DNA from: CALOCY01 sp942491975
Lineage (GTDB): Bacteria > Bacteroidota > Bacteroidia > Bacteroidales > Prolixibacteraceae
DNA length: 64,000 bases
Direction of reading: 5' to 3'
Assembly (NCBI GenBank): GCA_942491975.1
Contig: CALOCY010000004.1
Location: forward strand, 806,001-870,000
In this document: piece after piece, positions 16,135 through 24,763 of the stretch
Position numbering within the stretch: position 1 is the first letter of the stretch
Layout of the letters: every line of letters starts with the position of its first letter
The notes under the pieces: model-generated
Told to the model about the DNA's origin: nothing
Seen by the model: only the letters and a program-made list of their open reading frames with translations
Databases searched by the model: none
Made by a program: the position numbers and the translations under genes

Positions 16135-16809
16135 ATGAGCCGCATTAAAACATCTTATACAACAAGGGAGGCAACGATTTTTGCATGTAAAGATATTGCA
16201 AAAGCGTTTAATGAGAATATTTTTGAATTATCTCGTGTACGGAAGGAGTGGACTCCCGGATATGCCCAGGAGCTTAAATGTAAGATTGACCAGATCATTG
16301 ACAAATACTATAAAGAGCGAAGGGAACTTAAAAAAGATTCCGGATGGCAGGAATTTGCCGTAGTAGCCATTCGTGACCTTAGCCTGTTCCGGGCAGAATT
16401 AAAGGTCGATTTTAAAGAGGATAAAAGTTTTTTAAAAACGATGCTTAAGCAGTTGGGCTACAACGACCATTATGATAAAGCTAAAAACGGAAGCCAGCAG
16501 GGATTGACCGCTTTGCTGTGTAACTTTAAACACGGTATGGATGAGCAGATGGTGGAAAAAGTAACCACAAAAGGGATTGATAAAAAACTGGTTAACCGTA
16601 TTTTGGGCTATGCAAATGAGATGCAGTACTGTTGCATGGACTTTATCAATGAAAAGAATATTTGCGAGGAAAAAGCCAAAGAAGAGGAAAAAGCAATTTA
16701 TAAGGAGGTAAAAGACATTTGCCGCATTGCATCATCATACTACATGCTCGAGCCTCAGAAAAAGGAGATGTTTAGCTTCTCCAAGGTATTAAGAGGGGCT
16801 CAAAGCTGA
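16135..16809 (+). CDS. Hypothetical helical protein, 224 residues
   Basis: I do not recognise this protein. It has no signal peptide or membrane helix. It is charged and almost wholly helix-prone, with an N-terminal half built around RKEWTPGYAQELKCKIDQII and a long Lys/Glu-rich helix near residues 178-200. Six cysteines are scattered without a metal motif. Coding is supported by length, a start after a TACTTTTA promoter-like box (16089-16096), and a terminator just after the stop. It stands alone between rnfA and tex, each with own signals. Confidence 0.65.
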   Translation: MSRIKTSYTTREATIFACKDIAKAFNENIFELSRVRKEWTPGYAQELKCKIDQIIDKYYKERRELKKDSGWQEFAVVAIRDLSLFRAELKVDFKEDKSFLKTMLKQLGYNDHYDKAKNGSQQGLTALLCNFKHGMDEQMVEKVTTKGIDKKLVNRILGYANEMQYCCMDFINEKNICEEKAKEEEKAIYKEVKDICRIASSYYMLEPQKKEMFSFSKVLRGAQS

Positions 16810-16840
16810 TAAGAAAGCTTTCTGGTTACATTTAACATCC

Positions 16841-16870
16841 TCCCGGAAGGTTCTCTTTCGGGATTTTTTT
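16841..16870 (+). terminator. Intrinsic terminator of the 224-residue protein gene
   Basis: The stem tcccggaa/tttcggga (16841-16848, 16856-16863; one G-U pair) is followed by seven T. It lies 31 bp after the stop. Confidence 0.8.
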
Positions 16871-17014
16871 ATAGATTAGCTTATTCGTGAGGGTCAATTT
16901 TTTTAACCGTAGGCGCAACAAAAAATGAAAGTCGAACAATCCTTCCAAAGGCGGGAAGGAAGCTGTATCCAATAACAATCAGCGCCAGGATTCATAACTG
17001 TAATTAGAGATATT

Positions 17015-19147
17015 ATGGAAGATAAATTGATAGCGATTATCGCCGAACGGTTGAATCTGCTGGATCATCAGGTGAAAAACACGGTGGAACTGTTGGATAG
17101 CGGCGCAACGGTCCCGTTTATTTCGCGTTACCGAAAAGAACGGACAGGGAGCCTGGACGAAGTGCAGGTATTGAAGATTAAAGAGCTGAAAGAGAAGCTG
17201 GAAGAGCTGGAGAAGCGAAAAATAACCATACTGAATACCATTGCGGAGCAGGAGAAGCTTACCGGTGAACTGAAAGAACGTATTGAAAACACGTATGACC
17301 CTACTGAGCTGGAGGACATTTACTTACCGTATAAACCTAAACGACGTACCCGGGCAACCATTGCCAGAGAGAAAGGGCTGGAACCGTTGGCTAAAATAGT
17401 GATGAAGCAGGTGGAGCAGGACCCGGAGCAACGTGCTGAAGAATTTCTTTCGGATGATGTGGCTACGGTAAAAGAGGCGCTTGAAGGGGCGTGTGATGTG
17501 ATTTCCGAATGGATCAATGAAAATGAACGGGCAAGGAACAATATCCGCCGGCTATTTGAGCGCGAAGCTATTATCCGTTCAAAAGGTGTAAAAGGAAAAG
17601 AGGAAGAGGGGGCAAAATACCGCGACTATTTCGAGTGGGAAGAAGCATTGCGGAAATGCCCTTCACACCGGTTGCTGGCCATGCGGAGAGGCGAGAAAGA
17701 GGGCGTATTGCGGGTATCCATACTCCCCAAAGAACAGGAGGCTGTTGAGCAACTGGAACGTCTTTTTGTAAAAGGGGCAACAAAATCATCGGAATATGTG
17801 AAAGGGGCCGTTAAAGATGCCTACAAACGGCTGCTCTGTCCATCCATTGAGACGGAATATGCCGCACTCTCAAAAGAGAAAGCCGATGAAGAGGCTATCC
17901 GGGTTTTTGCCGACAACCTTAGGCAACTCTTACTGGCCCCGCCATTGGGCGAAAAACGCGTATTAGCCATCGATCCGGGATACCGTACGGGTTGTAAGGT
18001 GGTTTGTATTGACGACCAGGGAAGCCTGTTGCACAACGAAACCATCTATCCGCACAAACCTCAGGAACGGACAGGCCAGGCATCCAAAAAAATTGCATCA
18101 TTGGTGGGGGCATACCAGATTGAAGCCATTGCCATTGGAAACGGTACGGCCAGCCGCGAAACCGAAAGCTTTATCAAACGGTTGCGCTTTGATCGTGAAG
18201 TGCAGGTCTTTGTCGTCTCTGAAGACGGGGCCTCGGTCTACTCGGCATCGAAAGTTGCCCGCGACGAGTTTCCCCAGTATGACGTGACGGTACGGGGTGC
18301 AGTGTCCATCGGGCGACGATTAATGGACCCGTTGGCCGAACTGGTAAAAATCGATCCCAAATCAATAGGCGTAGGGCAATACCAGCACGATGTGGATCAG
18401 AAAAAGCTGAAAGAGAGCCTCGATGCAGTCGTTGAATCGTGTGTCAACAGGGTGGGGGTCAATGTCAATACGGCCAGTATGCACCTGTTGACCTATGTCT
18501 CCGGACTGGGGCCGCAATTGGCGCAAAACATTGTGGACTACCGGCAACAAAACGGCCTGTTTGAATCGCGCAGCGAACTGCATGATGTACCACGCATGGG
18601 GGCAAAAGCTTACGAGCAGAGTGCCGGTTTTTTACGTATCCCCGATGCCGATAACCCGTTGGACAATTCGGCGGTACATCCCGAATCGTACCCCATTGTC
18701 GAAAAAATGGTTGCCGACCTCAAATGCGATATGGAAGAGCTGACAGGCAATGAAGCGTTGTGTAAAAAAATAGAGCTGAATGCGTATGTTACCGGTGAAG
18801 TGGGCATGCCTACACTTACCGACATTGTAAGCGAGCTGGCCAAGCCGGGACGCGATCCGCGATCGGGCATCAAAGTATTTGAGTTTGCCGATGGTATCTT
18901 CTCCATCGAAGACCTGCAAACGGGCATGGTACTGCCGGGCATTGTAACCAACATTACCCGTTTTGGGGCATTTGTTGATGTGGGCGTAAAGCAGGATGGA
19001 CTGGTGCACATCTCCGAAATGGCCAACCGCTATGTGAGCGACCCGTCGGAAATTGTAAAACTGCACCAGCATGTAAAAGTGAAGGTGATTGATGTGGATT
19101 TGGCACGTAAGCGGATTCAGCTGTCGTTGAAGCAGGCAAGTGAATAG
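17015..19147 (+). CDS. tex: Tex-family RNA-binding transcription accessory protein
   Basis: The 710-residue protein has the Tex layout: an N-terminal helical domain with VPFISRYRKERTGSLDEVQV, a YqgF/RNase H-like domain (LAIDPGYRTGCKVVCID, residues about 310-440), helix-hairpin-helix motifs (about 490-560, VSGLGPQLAQNIVDYRQQNG), and a C-terminal S1 RNA-binding domain (about 635-706, GMVLPGIVTNITRFGAFVDV). Tex binds nucleic acid and transcription elongation complexes in other bacteria. Length is normal. It ends facing the 83-residue minus-strand gene, with a shared hairpin between them. Confidence 0.95.
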   Translation: MEDKLIAIIAERLNLLDHQVKNTVELLDSGATVPFISRYRKERTGSLDEVQVLKIKELKEKLEELEKRKITILNTIAEQEKLTGELKERIENTYDPTELEDIYLPYKPKRRTRATIAREKGLEPLAKIVMKQVEQDPEQRAEEFLSDDVATVKEALEGACDVISEWINENERARNNIRRLFEREAIIRSKGVKGKEEEGAKYRDYFEWEEALRKCPSHRLLAMRRGEKEGVLRVSILPKEQEAVEQLERLFVKGATKSSEYVKGAVKDAYKRLLCPSIETEYAALSKEKADEEAIRVFADNLRQLLLAPPLGEKRVLAIDPGYRTGCKVVCIDDQGSLLHNETIYPHKPQERTGQASKKIASLVGAYQIEAIAIGNGTASRETESFIKRLRFDREVQVFVVSEDGASVYSASKVARDEFPQYDVTVRGAVSIGRRLMDPLAELVKIDPKSIGVGQYQHDVDQKKLKESLDAVVESCVNRVGVNVNTASMHLLTYVSGLGPQLAQNIVDYRQQNGLFESRSELHDVPRMGAKAYEQSAGFLRIPDADNPLDNSAVHPESYPIVEKMVADLKCDMEELTGNEALCKKIELNAYVTGEVGMPTLTDIVSELAKPGRDPRSGIKVFEFADGIFSIEDLQTGMVLPGIVTNITRFGAFVDVGVKQDGLVHISEMANRYVSDPSEIVKLHQHVKVKVIDVDLARKRIQLSLKQASE

Positions 19148-19307
19148 TATTGAGTACTCAGTACAGAGTAGTGAGAAAATTTTGAGAGGGAAGCTTACAG
19201 GATGATATAACCTGTCGGTTAATGTCCCAACGGTTGGGGAACAAGCCATCACACCATATTTCCGGGGATAATCCACGATAATTGTCGGGATTCGTATAAA
19301 AAATAAA

Positions 19308-19350
19308 GATGCCATCTCTCGTTAAAAAAGATGGCATCCTTAGGCTTTTT
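19308..19350. terminator. Bidirectional terminator hairpin between tex and the 83-residue gene
   Basis: The perfect 10-bp stem gatgccatct/agatggcatc (19308-19317, 19329-19338) has T-rich sequence on both sides, so it can end transcripts from both converging genes. The stem and the A-rich loop closely resemble those at 50879-50918 and 52460-52497. Confidence 0.65.
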
Positions 19351-19402
19351 CCTGATACTTGTGTCCTGATATCTGATACCAAACAACAACCCAATGTGGC
19401 AA

Positions 19403-19654
19403 TTACCCCTCGTCTTCGTCGTAGAGTTGCTCCTGGTTCTCAAATTCATTCTCCAAAAACTCATCGGCCTCTTCAAGCAGTTGCTCTATTAACGATTTGT
19501 TTTCAGGTACATCATCAATCCAGTGAATGGTCTGGTTGGCATCAAAGTCATCAATATCACTCTCGATGATGCAACGGGGCGACTGGGTGTGTACCACGAA
19601 AATGGTGTCGGGTAACTCCTGCGAATTGTCGGCTAATAAAAACTTGGGAAGCAT
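19403..19654 (-). CDS. Small conserved acidic protein, 83 residues
   Basis: It starts MLPKFLLADNSQELPDTIFV and ends in a very acidic tail (EEADEFLENEFENQEQLYDEDEG). No known domain or function is recognised. I recall similar short proteins from Bacteroidales, which suggests a conserved cytosolic protein, but this is not verified. It converges with tex, and the hairpin at 19308-19350 lies downstream of both. Confidence 0.6.
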   Translation of the reverse strand: MLPKFLLADNSQELPDTIFVVHTQSPRCIIESDIDDFDANQTIHWIDDVPENKSLIEQLLEEADEFLENEFENQEQLYDEDEG

Positions 19655-20241
19655 GATCTTTTAAATTAAATGTTTATCACTCTGACAAAGATACTTAAAA
19701 GAAATGAACAATTAAAAATGAAAATTATCCGGGGAAAAGCCCGGGAATCTTGTTCGTGAAACTCAATCCCGACAACTATCGCGGATCAAAAACGTAGTGC
19801 ATTGAAATATGCAAGTTGAACGAATCCCGATAGCATAACTTGTCCCGCACCGAAGGTCGGGAGCGTATCGGGATAAAAGAGAAAATCCTATCTTGATGAG
19901 GCTGTATCAAAAAGAAAAGAGCTGTGAGAAAAACTTACGAATTGAAAGGTCGACTTTTCTTTTCTACCCCCAAACCCCCTAAAGGGGGCTGAAAAGTCTC
20001 CCCCTTGGGGGAGATTTAGAGGGGTAAAAGAAAGTTTGATAACAAATCGGAAGTTCATTTTTAATTTTTACGCCTTTTGATACAGCCTCAGTTCATTTTT
20101 TGTCCTGATACCTGATACTTATGTCGAATTAAAATTACCACATCATCCAATCATTGCATCACCGGATCAAAAAAATCATGGTCAATTGTTCAATATTATT
20201 ATCTTTAAGGTTACTAAACTAACTAAACGAATACAATTAGC
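19655..20241. other. Repeat-rich intergenic region
   Basis: No gene is seen. 19735-19880 is a mosaic of short palindromic words; tcccgacaactatcgcggat (19766-19785) is the inverted match of the sequence around 19255-19275. 19897-20090 is the element listed separately. 20101-20130 carries the word tgtcctgatacctgatactt, also found near 19350 and, inverted, near 31665. A -7 box TATCTTTA for the symporter lies at 20200-20207, 35 bp before its ATG. Confidence 0.5.
19897..20090. repeat. 194-bp element with 18-bp inverted ends (MITE-like)
   Basis: The ends tgaggctgtatcaaaaag (19897-19914) and ccttttgatacagcctca (20073-20090) match at 17 of 18 positions when inverted. The interior contains the C- and G-rich words ccccctaaaggggg and cccccttgggggag and no open frame. 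Ends of this type resemble terminal repeats of Bacteroidota DDE insertion sequences, so a non-autonomous relic is likely (inference). Confidence 0.6.
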
Positions 20242-21924
20242 ATGCAGGTACTCAATGAATATTTAGCGTTGGTTGACGGGTATATTGGTGGTTCTCAATG
20301 GTTTGTTTTGCTGCTTTTGGGAACGGGGGTCTTCTTCACCATCTACCTTAAATTTCCACAATTAAGATACCTGAAATACTCCCTTAAAATTGTACGGGGA
20401 AAATTTGACAAAGAGGGGGATGAAGGGGATACCAGCCACTTTCAGGCGCTGACTACGGCACTGTCTGGAACCGTGGGTACCGGTAACATTGCAGGGGTGG
20501 CACTGGCCATTCACCTGGGAGGGCCCGCTGCGTTATTCTGGATGCTGGTAACCGCACTGGTGGGCATGACCACCAAATTTGTAGAGGTTACATTGTCACA
20601 TAAATACCGCGAAAAAGTGGCAGATGGCTCTATTGCCGGTGGCCCGATGTACTACATGAAAAACCGGCTGAACATGAAGTGGCTGGCTGTGATTTTTGCC
20701 ATTGCCACCATATTTTCATCGTTTGGGACAGGTAATTTACCACAGATCAACAGTATTGCCAGCTCTGTGTACGCTACATTTGGCGTGAACAAGATGCTTT
20801 GTGGTGGAGTGCTGGCTGTTTTGCTGGCCATTGTCATTATTGGGGGCATAAAACGTATTGCAAAGGTTACCGAGCGACTGGTGCCGGCTATGGCTGTTAT
20901 CTACTTTGTGGGGGCAGTTTTGGTCATTGCGTACAACTACCAGAATATTATTCCTTCGTTGGGGGCAGTTGTAGGCGACCTGTTTTCAGGTACGGCAGCA
21001 GGGGGTGGTTTCCTGGGGGCATCGCTTGCCTTTGCTTTCAATCGTGGTGTAAACAGGGGCCTGTTCTCCAATGAGGCGGGACAGGGATCGGCACCGATTG
21101 CGCATGCTGCGGCAAAAGCACACGAACCGGTTTCGGAAGGGTTGGTGGCACTACTCGAGCCGTTTATCGACACCATTATTATATGTACGCTCACCGGATT
21201 GGTGCTGTTATCGTCGGGGGTATGGTCTGAAAAGTTTGACAATAAATTTCAGGTTTCGGATTTACAAATTATAGAAGGGGTGTATAGCGATACCAATGAA
21301 AAAGATGTGGATTACCTTTTCAGCCAGCTTAATGGTGGTGATGGGGCATATTCCGGTACGCTAACCGTTGAAAATGGAAAAATAATTGATAAAGTTACCG
21401 TTATCCATGCCCGGTCGGTAGCAGAAAATGTAATGATTAATCATCAGGATGGAGGGCCATTTACCGGTAACCTTGAAATAGAAGAGGGGGTATATGATGA
21501 TGCGGAAGAGATATATATGACCGGAAAATCATTACTGCATAGTGCCCCGCTTACCACCGAAGCCTTTGCCCGGAGCTGGCTTGGTGACTGGGGCCGTTAT
21601 ATTGTAGCCATTGGGCTATTGCTCTTTGCGTTCTCAACAGCCATCAGCTGGTCGTATTACGGCGGCAGGGCGGTAACCTTTTTGTTTGGGGTAAAAGCAG
21701 TGGTGTGGTACCGAATGGTTTATGTTATCGGCTTCTTTTTGGCAGCTTTTACCGACACCACTATTATCTGGACCCTGTCGGGAATAACCATCGCTTTGAT
21801 GACCATTCCGAACCTTGCAGGGATATTGATGTTACATAAAGAGATGAAGAGTGAAATAAAACTGTTTTGGAAAGAGTACAGCAAACGGTTCCCGGGAGAG
21901 AAAACACCTCATAAAAAAGCGTAG
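20242..21924 (+). CDS. Sodium:alanine/amino-acid symporter (AGCS family) with a ~100-residue insertion
   Basis: The 560-residue membrane protein matches the AGCS family: TALSGTVGTGNIAGVALAI (the substrate/Na+ region), SIAGGPMYYM, GVNRGLFSNEAGQGSAPIAHAA and FAFSTAISWSYYGGRA are all present. It imports alanine, glycine or related amino acids with Na+. Usual members have about 450-480 residues; here residues about 330-433, between the segment ending LLSSGVW and the one beginning RSWLGDWGRY, form a hydrophilic insertion with repeated IEGVYSDT/IEEGVYDD-like strands. The insertion should face one side of the membrane as a small domain. A sensor kinase gene begins 12 bp after the stop, so the two are probably co-transcribed. 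Confidence 0.93.
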   Translation: MQVLNEYLALVDGYIGGSQWFVLLLLGTGVFFTIYLKFPQLRYLKYSLKIVRGKFDKEGDEGDTSHFQALTTALSGTVGTGNIAGVALAIHLGGPAALFWMLVTALVGMTTKFVEVTLSHKYREKVADGSIAGGPMYYMKNRLNMKWLAVIFAIATIFSSFGTGNLPQINSIASSVYATFGVNKMLCGGVLAVLLAIVIIGGIKRIAKVTERLVPAMAVIYFVGAVLVIAYNYQNIIPSLGAVVGDLFSGTAAGGGFLGASLAFAFNRGVNRGLFSNEAGQGSAPIAHAAAKAHEPVSEGLVALLEPFIDTIIICTLTGLVLLSSGVWSEKFDNKFQVSDLQIIEGVYSDTNEKDVDYLFSQLNGGDGAYSGTLTVENGKIIDKVTVIHARSVAENVMINHQDGGPFTGNLEIEEGVYDDAEEIYMTGKSLLHSAPLTTEAFARSWLGDWGRYIVAIGLLLFAFSTAISWSYYGGRAVTFLFGVKAVVWYRMVYVIGFFLAAFTDTTIIWTLSGITIALMTIPNLAGILMLHKEMKSEIKLFWKEYSKRFPGEKTPHKKA

Positions 21925-21936
21925 ATTTGTTATAGC

Positions 21937-24690
21937 TTGAATGTTTACCTACATATAGAAACGTCTTGTGATCAGGCCATAAGGGGGTTTATAGCGTCTG
22001 TTGACGAAATAAATACTGTTGAACTGACACACTCCGGACAGTTGAAAGAGATACTTTCCGGGGAGGATAATGGTGTTTTGATAACAGATGATGTAGAAGG
22101 GCTGGCCCGGCTATTCTCACAAACCGGATTTACCCGAAAAAGCATTGGGTTCTCACTGGTGATTGTGGGTAATATCCCGGAGGGCGGGTGTAAAGCATCA
22201 CCTTTTTTGATAACCGGGAAAATAGCAGATCCTGAAAATAGCGCAGAAGTAAAAACAGTACTGGAGCTTATACTCTCCAACCACAAGGGATTATGCAGGG
22301 CAGAAAAGGATGGCGACATTACGCTAACCGCTGAACCCCCGGAGTGCGAAGACGAACAACGGTTACTGCGGGCCCTTATTGATAACTCTCCCGACTTAAT
22401 CTACTTTAAAGATACCGAAGGTCGGTTTATTCAGGTAAACAGGGCTGATGCGGTTGTATTGGGGGTTGAACGGCCCGAGCAGTTGCTTGGGAAAACCAGT
22501 TTTGACTTTCACTCGAAAGAGATTGCAACGGCCATACACAATTCAGAACTGCAGGTTATAAAAACAGGAAAACCCATTATTAATCATATTGATAAATTGT
22601 ACTCGCCCGAAGGGGAATTGATGTGGTTAAATGCTACAAAAGTGCCAATTTACAATAGTGCGGGCGATATCACGGGGCTTGTCAGTTTATCAAGAGATAT
22701 TACAGAACAAAAAAAGATGGAAGAGCAGCTCATCAGGGAAAAAGACCTGCTGTACAACCTGATGGATAACATCCCGGACTACATTTACCTCAAAAATACA
22801 GAGCTGGTATACACCAAAGCCAATGTCTCGTATGCCCGGATGTTGGGGGTTAGTGATCCGAGAAAAGTTATTGGCCGTACCGAGGGTGATTTTTATGACG
22901 AAAAGCGTGCGGAAACCATAAACAAAGAGGACAGAAAGGTTCTGAAAACGGGGAAACCGGTGATCAATAAATTGAGGAAATTTACCGGGGAGAATGGAAA
23001 CAGAATCAGGCTATTGGTCAATAAAATACCGATAAAAGAGAAAGGGACAGGCCGTATTATCGGGGTGTTGGGAGTGGGCAGGGATGTGACACTTGAAGAG
23101 GAAGCCAAAGTAAAACTGAAATATGCCAAGCAAAAGGCCGAGGAAGCCAATAGTGCAAAAAGCCTTTTCCTGGCCAATATGTCGCATGAAATCCGTACCC
23201 CGATGAACGGTGTAATCGGAATGTCAGATGTGCTAAAACGGACAACCCTTACTGCCCGGCAGGAAGAGTATGTTGACATCATTATAAAATCGGGGAATAA
23301 CCTGATGTCGATAATAAACGACATCCTTGACTTCTCTAAAATAGAATCAGGAAAGGTTGATATAGAACATGTTCCGATCTCTATTCGTCCTGTAATTGAA
23401 GATGTGGCCGATGTATTTGTTGTTAAAGCCTCTGAAAAAAGGGTTGACCTGATTACCTATGTCGATTCGAAAATAGAAGGGTACGTATTGGGAGATGCCT
23501 TGCGCTTAAGGCAAATCATCACAAACCTGGTAAATAATGCGATAAAATTTACTGAAAAAGGGGATATCCTGATAAGTGCAGAGCAAAACGAACGTTCGGA
23601 AAACGATGTGGAAATACTCTTCAAGGTGCGTGATACCGGGATAGGTATATCCCCCAAAGAACAGGGCAAGCTATTCAAATCATTTAGCCAGGTTGATGCC
23701 TCCACAACACGAAAATACGGCGGGACCGGCTTGGGGTTGGCTATTTCTAAAAATCTGGTGGCAATGATGAATGGCAGAATGGGGGTAGATAGTGCGTTGG
23801 GAGAAGGTGCAACATTCTGGTTTACACTCAGGTTTCCGTTGTGTGCCAATAATCAGGCAGAGGAAGACTTAAAAAATGTAGACTTCTCCAATACCCGGAT
23901 ACTTGTTGTTGATGACAATAAAACCAACCTCTATATCTTCTCCAAATACCTTGATGTGTGGAACTGTCAATACACGCTTGTTCAATCACCAATTGAAGCA
24001 ATTGATGAGTTAAAACGGGCCGGAAGGGACCAAAAACCATACGATTTGGCACTGCTTGATTTCCAGATGAATGAAATGGATGGCCTTATGCTGGCTGAAA
24101 AAATTAAAAGTGACCCCGAAATCTCCAGGACACGGTTGAGCCTGCTCTCCTCCGTATCGGATATGCTTTCCAAAAAAGAGATTGAAGAAAAAGGAATTGA
24201 TACATTCTTAAATAAACCGGTGAAACTGGTCCAGCTCTACAGGCTTATATATAAGACGATATTTGATAAAGAGGATATATACCTTAAACGTAAAATAATA
24301 TTAAACAGGGGGCTTCACAACCTCAGGGTATTGGTAGCTGACGATAATGAAATCAACCGTAAAGTTGCACAGTTGACGTTACAGGATATTGTAGTAGTAC
24401 TTGACCTTGCCAAAAATGGGGAAGAAGCAGTAGAAATGTGGAAGAAGAACAGCTATGACCTCATATTGATGGATATTCAGATGCCTTTGAAAAATGGTTA
24501 TGAGGCGACATTGGAGATACGGAAAATAGAAAAGGGAAAAGCGTATAAAAACCGGGTATTGATACTCGCAATGACCGCAAATCTGATGAAAGACGATCTG
24601 GATTACTGTTACAGCATAGGGATGGATGCTTACCTGAGTAAACCCTTTAAGGTAGAAAAACTACTTGAAATACTGAAAGATTTTTCGTGA
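21937..24690 (+). CDS. Hybrid sensor histidine kinase (PAS-PAS-HisKA-HATPase-REC-REC)
   Basis: The 917-residue protein has no membrane helix and is likely cytosolic. Residues 1-140 are an unrecognised N-terminal domain. Two PAS domains follow (about 142-268 and 271-391). HisKA has the phosphorylated His417 in FLANMSHEIRTPMNG. The HATPase domain has NLVNNAIKF (about 530), DTGIGIS and GGTGLGLAIS. REC1 starts about 654 with phospho-Asp708, and REC2 about 797 with Asp846 (LILMDIQMP). There is no DNA-binding output or Hpt, so the signal must leave via a separate phosphotransfer protein. The only early start in frame is TTG 21937; the next in-frame ATG would remove half of PAS1. It is coupled to the AGCS symporter upstream. 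Confidence 0.9.
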   Translation: MNVYLHIETSCDQAIRGFIASVDEINTVELTHSGQLKEILSGEDNGVLITDDVEGLARLFSQTGFTRKSIGFSLVIVGNIPEGGCKASPFLITGKIADPENSAEVKTVLELILSNHKGLCRAEKDGDITLTAEPPECEDEQRLLRALIDNSPDLIYFKDTEGRFIQVNRADAVVLGVERPEQLLGKTSFDFHSKEIATAIHNSELQVIKTGKPIINHIDKLYSPEGELMWLNATKVPIYNSAGDITGLVSLSRDITEQKKMEEQLIREKDLLYNLMDNIPDYIYLKNTELVYTKANVSYARMLGVSDPRKVIGRTEGDFYDEKRAETINKEDRKVLKTGKPVINKLRKFTGENGNRIRLLVNKIPIKEKGTGRIIGVLGVGRDVTLEEEAKVKLKYAKQKAEEANSAKSLFLANMSHEIRTPMNGVIGMSDVLKRTTLTARQEEYVDIIIKSGNNLMSIINDILDFSKIESGKVDIEHVPISIRPVIEDVADVFVVKASEKRVDLITYVDSKIEGYVLGDALRLRQIITNLVNNAIKFTEKGDILISAEQNERSENDVEILFKVRDTGIGISPKEQGKLFKSFSQVDASTTRKYGGTGLGLAISKNLVAMMNGRMGVDSALGEGATFWFTLRFPLCANNQAEEDLKNVDFSNTRILVVDDNKTNLYIFSKYLDVWNCQYTLVQSPIEAIDELKRAGRDQKPYDLALLDFQMNEMDGLMLAEKIKSDPEISRTRLSLLSSVSDMLSKKEIEEKGIDTFLNKPVKLVQLYRLIYKTIFDKEDIYLKRKIILNRGLHNLRVLVADDNEINRKVAQLTLQDIVVVLDLAKNGEEAVEMWKKNSYDLILMDIQMPLKNGYEATLEIRKIEKGKAYKNRVLILAMTANLMKDDLDYCYSIGMDAYLSKPFKVEKLLEILKDFS

Positions 24691-24737
24691 TCGTAATGAT
24701 TAACCTGTAATGATCAGCTTCATTCGGTGAAAACCTC

Positions 24738-24745
24738 TATTTTTG
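24738..24745 (+). promoter_or_regulatory. -7 promoter element of mutS2
   Basis: TATTTTTG fits TAnnTTTG and overlaps the in-frame TTG at 24743. Transcription would start after that codon, which supports ATG 24764 as the true start. Confidence 0.5.
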
Positions 24746-24763
24746 TTCCGAAATATTGAAACT

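Noticed and set aside
19897..20090. Calling the inverted-end element an intact insertion sequence
   Set aside because: It is under 200 bp with no open frame for a transposase.
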